Part shown: one piece after another, positions 56,839-64,000 of the stretch
Layout: every line of letters begins with the position of its first letter
Numbering within the stretch: position 1 is the first letter of the stretch
Source of the DNA: Nepenthes gracilis
Taxonomy: Eukaryota; Streptophyta; Magnoliopsida; Caryophyllales; Nepenthaceae
Length of the DNA stretch: 64,000 bases
Reading direction: 5' to 3'
NCBI GenBank assembly: GCA_033239525.1
Contig: BSYO01000010.1
Location: 15,034,042-15,098,041 of the forward strand
Made by a program: the position numbers and the translations under genes
The notes under the pieces: generated by a model
Told to the model about the DNA's origin: nothing
What the model saw: the letters and a program-made list of their open reading frames with translations, nothing else
The model's database searches: none

Positions 56839-57103
56839 CTTGAGAGAAAAATTGAGGGCAACGGACGGATAATAACGAAGAAGACAAAGCTACAATTGCC
56901 TCTCCAAAGAGAGACAAGCCTTCTTCTCTGAGAGTTCGGATAATGCAATCAAACATGCCCCTGAACCTACTGTGCCTTCTAGTTATGAATGCCGAATTTC
57001 TCTCTTGGGTCTGCGACAAGAACTTTACTACCTCGATGGGCGCGACCGCTTCCCCCATCGCTACTGCCGCCATCAGGTCTCTCTGAAAGCTCGTCGCATA
57101 TTT
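56839..57103 (-). pseudogene. ADP/ATP carrier (plasma-membrane type) pseudogene fragment
   Basis: On the minus strand the text reads SFQRDLMAAVAMG, then APIEVVKFLSQTQERN, then RFRGMFDCIIRTLREEGL, and after a one-base shift SLWRGN and RYYPSVALNFSLK. This matches the first repeat of mitochondrial-carrier proteins (signature PX[DE]XX[KR] seen as PIEVVK), and most closely the plant plasma-membrane ADP/ATP carrier type (FQKDL.AG..MGG, RYYPSVALNFSLK). Several residues are missing before APIE, one frameshift breaks it, and similarity ends at 56839. Full carriers are about 300 residues; only about 85 remain. It has no visible introns, but the fragment is too short to prove a processed origin. Confidence 0.75.
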
Positions 57104-57249
57104 CCACGATAAAACTTAATTTTTCTTGCGGCGGTTGTTGTCTCTTCTTCTAATAACAATCTTGGCTCGTCGTCGTCTCTCACATTTCCGAGATACTCTT
57201 CGACACCTGTCTCTGAATTTTCTTAATCTTTGCTAATTTCCACAGCTAC

Positions 57250-58950
57250 TTGAATAGATTAATGCCACTCTCATTTGCCAGTTTCGAAAGCTCCTGCTTT
57301 GACGTGCTTATCCGATTTCAGGCATATTTTTTTTGTTTTAATGTTATTTACAAAACTATTTTCAAATATCTTTACCGACCGTTTGAGATGGCTCTTGCCA
57401 GGCTTGGTCTACTTCCCTCAATTGGCCTTCGCCCCGAGTAGAAGAACTGCCAATAACATTCTATTAGCTCTACGGTTCCTTAATCGTTATCACCTGGGCA
57501 AGGAGTTAGACAATATATACCCTAAAAGTTAAATCTTTGAAAGGCTTATAACATGGTGTTGTGGGATTTTGTTTTGGGTGCATTGTGTATTATGAGATTC
57601 CTGAAATATTTTATTAGTTATGTCAGTCAACACATTACTTCTATAATCTTTTTTATAGCTATTAATGAAGAGATATTGAAATTCCTTCAGAGTGATAGAA
57701 GATCCTAGTTAAAAGATCTATTATTATAATTTCTTTTTACTATGTGATGAAAAAATTTTATAGAATTATTTTTATCACAATTAAAAAAATATGCGTTTTA
57801 CTTACCATTAAAAGTATAAGCAGTTTAAAACTATTATATTCTCTTTGTGGATGGATTATTCCTATTTTTAGATTTTAATTTATATATAATATTGTTACTT
57901 AAGTATTACATTATCTTTTCTTTTATACTATCCAAAATTTTGCATAATCTTTCAAAAGAAAGATATTTAGATACAATAAATCTTATCATGTCTCAGGCTA
58001 TTATTAATCTCCTAGGCTTTTTGAAGGAGGTTCTCACACTTGGATTCCTTGGGGTCCTTTTATCAACTTATCTCCATTTTGCAGACTATAAGTCCCTTCA
58101 CAGATAGGTTCTCAAAGTGGATTGATGCTTGGAAAACAAATTGTTTTCCTTTTACAAGTCGTGCTCAATTAATTAGATATCATTTCATCCATTAATATTT
58201 TTTGAGCTTCGGTATTTTTTTTTCCTAGAATAAAGTTCTTAAACAGGTGAAAGCTCTCTTATGTAACTTTCTTTGGCACGGTTCTTTAAGTATCACCACT
58301 TAGCTGAATTTGTTTGGTCGATTGTGTGTTCCTAAAAAAGAGGCAAGCTTAAGTTCACTAATTTAGTAACCGGTAATAAAGTTATTATAGCCTAATACTT
58401 AAGGTGGCTTCTTTTCATATTAGAAAATTTTATCTTGGTGAACTGGTTTTGTAATTATAAGTTCAAAAATAAGCATATTTGGACCATTAAAAATTCATAA
58501 AATGTGCCTTGGAGATTGAAAAAAATTTTGGACCTTTACCATCATATTTTTTCGTACATTTCCTATATCATCTAAGATGGTGCTTCTATTTGGTTATGGT
58601 CTAACCGACAGTACCACCTGGATATCTTGGGTAACATCTACCCTACCTTGGCTCGATTCTTAGTTGATAAGCTCTCCATTTTCTTTCAAGTTAATGTCTT
58701 AATCTTCAAGAATGCATGATGCTGGGCCAATGAGTATGATTATTAGTTATAAAGCATATGTCATCCTCAATGTGGATTCTTACTCATGTGGCAAAGTGTT
58801 TTGGGGCCTTTCCCCTCATAGCTTATTCTTTAATAGGTTTGTCTTTTTCATCTTTCAATCTTTGGATCTAGACATTCCATGCAACATTGGTTTGGGTGCC
58901 AAATTGTATTCCCTTGCATATATTCATTTTCTAGTTAGATTTTTTTGAGC
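57250..58950 (+). pseudogene. L1-type LINE reverse transcriptase remnant
   Basis: Highly decayed but collinear with plant L1 RT. 57310-57400 reads FNVIYKTIFKYL (family: LCNVIYKI.SK.L). 57420-57470 reads FAPSRRTANNILLAL. 57990-58100 reads LGFLKEVLTLGFLGVLLSTY and HFADYKSL. Then come ENKLFSFYKSCSINQI, VWSIVCS and KFTNLVT. The region near 58470-58640 resembles the later C-terminal part (WTIKNS, VPWRLKKILDLYHH, DGASIWLWS). Stops and shifts occur every 20-60 codons. It lies directly beside the carrier pseudogene. Confidence 0.75.
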
Positions 58951-59275
58951 ACCTTAGCATATGTGATAATATGATATAATTTATCAATTATAATTTATTA
59001 TATTTTTTTATGTGAATTCCATGATAATTATATAATCACCTTTTTTCATATAATTTTTTTCGTATAACTTGATCCGTAATTTGACACTAGACAGAATTCC
59101 CCTAGATGGTCCACAATTGGTCAACAAGAATAAGTTAGACTAGTATAAGATGGCAGGAAAAGAACATTATGTCAGTTGTTTATAAAATAATATTTATACT
59201 ACTATTTACTATATTTATTGTGTTAGGGTTATTTTTATAATCGGCATATTCCTTGACCGTATGTAATTTTTTTTA
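58951..59275. other. AT-rich spacer
   Basis: Short AT-rich segment between the LINE remnant and the solo LTR. No feature seen. Confidence 0.5.
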
Positions 59276-59280
59276 GTTAG

Positions 59281-60208
59281 TGTCGGGTTATACTTCGTTG
59301 AAGTGCTGCATCAACACATTCCAGTGGCTGCTTATTCTCGGATCAACATATATACCGTGCCTACTTCTCGCTTGATCCTGCTCAAGCCCAAAAACCAGAA
59401 TGTCCCCGCTCGCCGAGCGTTCGATACCCGCTCGAGCTCAAAATTCAGAATGGCCCCCCTCGCCGTGCGCCCGCCGCGCTTGAGCTGCGCTTGAGCGCCG
59501 ATGCAATGGGCAAAAATTTTGAATAATTTTTTGCACCCTCTATAAATATATATCTTATGTTTTTGAAACCCTAAGACGTCCAGAGCCTCTTCTGATATTG
59601 TTGGAGTCATTCTACTTGAGAGAAGAGCATTCCTCTTACTCTTTAATCTTGCTTCATTTGAGAAAACTGAACCTACCACGCTCTACATCGTTGTACCTCA
59701 TGTTCTAACGGTTTTTCTCTTCATTTCTCTTTACCGTTTAAACTCTTCCATCCTTCTACTTTCGTTGGAGACGTCGGTACATTGAAGAAGGAGATCCGAT
59801 CGGGGGTGGGAATTCAAATGGCACGAGAGGGAAGGTTAGCGTGAAAACCGGAAAGTGTCTGGTTCCGTTGCCATAGGCAAATCCAAGAAGTTTATTGGTA
59901 GGGATCACAAGACGGGAGTAAGTCCGTTAGGTTAGCGCGTCGTTACCACCCAATCTGTAAGTTGATTTTCATAGTGCAGTTCTTCCCTGGCCGTTGAAAT
60001 CCGGAGGGTTTTTCTCGATTACCGTGAGTATCGAGTTTTTTCTTCATCACCAAAAATCGTGTCTTTTTTATTATTGCTCATCGTTATATATATTGTGCAT
60101 ACTTTGTTATCTCGTTAGTATTTAGAAATAAATATTCTTTACATATATTGAATATTTAATTTTTACTGCTTCCGCTATTATTATACGTGGTCGAAACTTG
60201 ATTGTTCA
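59281..60208 (+). mobile_element. Probable solo copia LTR
   Basis: Starts TGTCGGGTTATACTTCG and ends GATTGTTCA. Inside are a GC-rich patch with CTCGAG and CAGAATG words like the array in the Tork-type LTR, then a TATA box (CTATAAATATATA near 59540) and a leader-like region. GTTAG lies directly before it (59276-59280) and again at 60210-60214, one base after the CA end, so the target-site duplication is offset by one base. No coding remnants flank it. Confidence 0.65.
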
Positions 60209-60214
60209 CGTTAG

Positions 60215-63200
60215 CACAAAAAGTACTTTTTCATATTGAATGCAAAAAAATATTATTTTTATGAGGGACTAGATCCCAAACCCTCATCAAGTTGAGAAAA
60301 TAATCTTTGGGGATATTTGCGATGAACATGTTATCATGGTATTATCTCTAATGGTCTATACTCAACCTATTAACAGGCATTGAGAATTCCTTTTAATTAT
60401 TATTCGTAGTTATAATTCTCTGTCTAGTTTTAGGATTGTTGGATATTGTTCTCTAAGTGGGCACAATGACTTCCTTTTGTTGTTCATCATATTTGGAGCC
60501 CAAGCCCAAGCTCGTCTTGCTCATAGTTTGCGTATGGTTCCGGTTGTTGAACCCTAAATTTTTATATTAATTCTTGATTCATCTTTTTTTGGGCAATTGA
60601 ATTTTAAGATTTTAGGGCATTATTTCTGCTTTGTTCATGGGTTTCTCCTATACAATTTTTTCATTTATATATATTAATTAAAATAACAAGACTAAAACAA
60701 ATTAAAAAGCACTTTTTTTTTTTTTGGTATACTGCTTTTCAAGCAAGAAAAAAAACGTGTTATACAAGAAGGGGGACAAAACCTAAATTTTGTTGTCGTG
60801 TGTGACGTTGCTTGAATGTTCTTGAAGAAAAAATATCAGTCATATATATTATTATATGATTAAATTTGTAAATATTATAAAGTATAAAATAATTAACAGT
60901 AATTATATACACGTTATGCATATGAAACATTAAAAATTATATTTATTAATTATCAAAAAACAACTGATGTTTAATTAAATTGAGCACATTACTGACCACA
61001 ATGAAATTATGTTAGCCATGTTTTTTAATAAATCTGTCAATTTCAAACATAATAAAATAACACAACTTGGATATAATATAAAATTATTGAAATGTGACAC
61101 CAAATAAACTCAATTAGCACAAAAATAATATAGACTAACATATTTTAAAATGTGTTAAAGATTTAACATTTAAAATACATTTTAGGCCACATCGCCAAAT
61201 AGTCCAATTCATGCTGCGGGTCCGATCTATTTGGCCACATCATAACATTTTTCTACCTATCCCATTATTTTAAATGATTAAAATTCTATAAGCAGTTATG
61301 TATAATAAATAATTATATAATAAAATATCTTACGGGCATGCTATTTTCTATTTTTTTTATCTTTATTTTTAGATTTTCTGATTCCCTTCTCCCTTTTTGT
61401 TTTTCATTCCAACAGCTTTTTGTTTAGGTTATATGTGCCTTTGGGTTACGGGCATATGCCTATTAGTTTATATGTAGCCCATTATTGCTGTGGTAAATTA
61501 GATAAGTAATATTTTATTTTTCTCATCTCTCTTTGTGCGTGTCCTCAGTTTCTCCCTGTCTCTCTTCTCTTTCCTAAGACATCGGTTCCTCTCCTTCTCC
61601 CCTCTTCTTCTTGCTTTTTCTCTCCCTCTGTCTCTCATCTTAATTTTTCCCTACCTCTATCAGAACTCCCCATCTCCTTCTACTTCCCCAAATGACCTTG
61701 GTTGTTATTGTTCATTGTAGGTCATGATTTTGTTGCATGCATCAAAATATTAAAAAAACACCGATAATAAAAAAATATTTTTCTTATTTGACAGATAAAA
61801 TTATAAAATAAGTTTAATAGTTATGAATTATGTTCTCCAAAATATATCAAAATAGTGGTGCAAATTTCATACATATATATCATAATTTATGAACCAAAAA
61901 ATATAACACATCATACCATTACTAATATCCATTCAAAATTTATATTAAATCACACTTTAAATTTTTTGAGTTGAGCATTTAAATTTATTTTGACATGGTA
62001 GGTAGTAATTTTCTATAATTATTTTAAGTATAACAAATCCTCGTTATCCTAATATTTTAGATTGTTTCAAAAGTAATAAATGGTAAAAATTAAAATAATA
62101 GTTAGAGTATTGTTTTAGTTTTAATCTTTTATAAAATAAGAATAAATTTTAATTATCAAAAAATTTTAAAAAAAAAATTAACATTGAAAATGATCATAGT
62201 AAATTCTAGCCATTGAGCAAGCGAATGAATCCTCTTTTATACATTTTGATCTCCCCATTAGACCTTCAAACCCAACCTTCTTCTCTCGTGCCATTTCCAG
62301 GGTTTATCAATTTAAAAGTGAAGACAAATCATAAATTTTCTAGCATTTATATTCCATTCATAATATGATAAGAAATCAACTGGTATAAAAATTTAAGTAG
62401 TTAAATAAAAAATTAAAAAATAATTTTATATGGTAGAATATTCTTGACACAAATATCCTTTTAGGCTTAAATTTACTATAAAAGATTAGCTAAAATTAAT
62501 TATTTAAAAATGAATAAATTAAAAACGCATAAAAATATATAAAATATATCATAAATATCATATGTAAAATATATATATTAATTACATATCTCAATAATCA
62601 ATCCCATGTATTACATATTTAAAACTAACGGTGTGTCATCTGAATTTATGACACCACTAAATAATTTGATACTTTCAATATGTTATAACTTAGAACAAAT
62701 TTATTCTGAACTAATGTGTTTTTGGTTAACATAATTCTAAACATTAATTTTGGCTAAAATTTCAGAATTATGGTAAATTAGCCCATATTTATACAAATTA
62801 GCTTAAATAAAAATAAAGAAAGCCCAATATAAATCATTTCCGTTAATATAAATCATTTCCGTTCCCATGAGCACCACCTCGCTGCGCCACCGCTAACCGA
62901 CACCGCCTGAAACACCAAACAACTCCGCCACCCGCCATTGATGGCTTAAATCCCTTCCCTTCTCTCTAACTCTTTGCCTCTTCCTGTCTCTCCAGCCGTG
63001 CCACCTCCTTGCTGCAAGGATGCATCACCTTTTTATGAGTTTCATGCTTTTTCTCTCTCTCTATATATTTGTTAAAGCTAAACCACATTTGATACACATA
63101 TGATAAAAGCATATACACAAAAATTAAAATATTTATACCTAATCCATACATAATAAGCACATATGCTTAAATTAAAGAGAATAAGCATATCTGATGCACA

Positions 63201-64000
63201 CATAGCATACACACACATAAAGTGTGTACGTGCATGAATAGCCTGATGCAGTCATATGTGATAAATGCATGTATTAGAATAGTTCTGTAAATTTTTTTAT
63301 GTTAGCATTCAAATACTAATTGTCAATTTTCAAATATCGAAGTCATTTTAAGTCATTTTTGGGATAGAGAGTTGCTATTGCTCACTTAGTAAATAGCTTT
63401 TTATATTTATTTGAGGAACATTTAATATCCTTAGTATTTTTTTTAAATTTCTAATTTTAACCTTTATAGATATAAAAATTTTTTCGTTTGAAAGACCATA
63501 ACAGTACTAGTTTTGATCAGGGGACACATCCAAAACTGTTTAGAAGGGAGGTCTCATCGCAATATGTGTGAACATGAATAAGACCACGAGCATGTGTAGG
63601 TCCGAAAACACTTAAGACTTATTTCTAATCTCGCTCATTTATCATGTTCCCCCTCCCTTGTCTTTGGGCAAGTTATAAACATCCTTTAAGGTCTTCTTTT
63701 ACCATTTTAAAGGTTCAAATTAATTGATATATATCACAAAATAGATCTTAACTTCTTATTTTTATCAAATAATGTAGACTCTTAGGACGACAAGAGGAGA
63801 CCTCAATACGAGCACCTTTAGCAGTTTTCCTAGTTATTACCTTACCAATTCAACGGTGTTTAACTATTTTTAAATATATATATTTACATACTATTTTGTT
63901 TTTTATCGTGTTTAAATACTTCAAATTATGTTAATTTTGCTTTTTAAAAAAAATTATATGAACATGGGTACGGTTAAGTGACAAGTCTGTTCCCTTTTCT
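60215..64000. other. AT-rich spacer to the window end
   Basis: Long A/T tracts with a T-run at about 60713-60726, a CT-rich stretch at 61520-61690 (TCTCTTCTCTTTCC-like, as in plant 5' leaders but with no coding sequence after it) and a GC-richer patch at 62865-63010 without an open frame. No exon, RNA gene or element could be supported. Confidence 0.5.

Noticed and set aside
61535..61720. Ser/Leu/Pro-rich frame in a CT-rich stretch
   Set aside because: Pyrimidine-tract composition explains it; no downstream coding sequence or splice pattern was found.

Overview
The window is nuclear DNA of a flowering plant; I cannot name the species. It is AT-rich and gene-poor, and it is filled with plant retrotransposons: Ty3/gypsy Tat and Tekay types, Ty1/copia, and L1-type LINEs. 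The one clearly intact host gene encodes a CC-type glutaredoxin (ROXY class), a family restricted to land plants. No bacterial operons, rRNA, tRNA genes or CRISPR arrays were seen.

Layout. 1-2340 is AT-rich spacer. 2341-12698 is a degraded Tat-lineage gypsy element on the minus strand. It has two RNase H domains, an opposite-strand gypsy-type transposon ORF, and a 40-bp tandem repeat in its 3' region. 12699-14081 is spacer. 14232-14663 is the glutaredoxin gene. 14664-19930 is AT-rich spacer with one small foldback. 19931-22886 is a 1.47-kb tandem duplication. 23228-26059 is a non-autonomous LTR element with copia-like termini, no coding capacity and an unusual primer-binding-site cluster. 26065-29690 is spacer with a decayed direct duplication and two candidate exons of unrecognised host genes. 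29692-35305 is a copia element of Tork/Tnt1 type on the plus strand, with near-identical LTRs and a 5-bp target-site duplication.

36719-40963 holds two truncated copies of a second copia family fused head to head, with both LTRs facing outward. 41028-42470 is an L1 relic on the minus strand. 43865-52867 is a Tekay/Del chromovirus on the plus strand with LTRs of about 2.1 kb and a chromodomain relic. 52868-55792 is spacer. 55793-56681 is a solo copia LTR on the minus strand. 56839-57103 is a pseudogene fragment of a plasma-membrane-type ADP/ATP carrier. 57250-58950 is an L1 relic on the plus strand. 59281-60208 is a second solo LTR. 60215-64000 is AT-rich spacer.

How it fits together. This is a heterochromatin-like accumulation zone in which every mobile element carries stops or frameshifts. 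Many of the breaks look like C-to-T (or G-to-A) transitions, as expected for methylated, silenced repeats. The more unusual items are the opposite-strand ORF plus satellite-like array in the Tat element, the three direct and one inverted initiator-tRNA primer-binding sites in the non-autonomous element, dense inverted pairs of TTGACC boxes in LTRs of two unrelated families, a stem-loop at the 5' tip of every copia-type LTR, and an in-frame duplication of the reverse-transcriptase catalytic motif. I did not find a complete new biological system. All identities come from reading motifs by eye, not from a database search.
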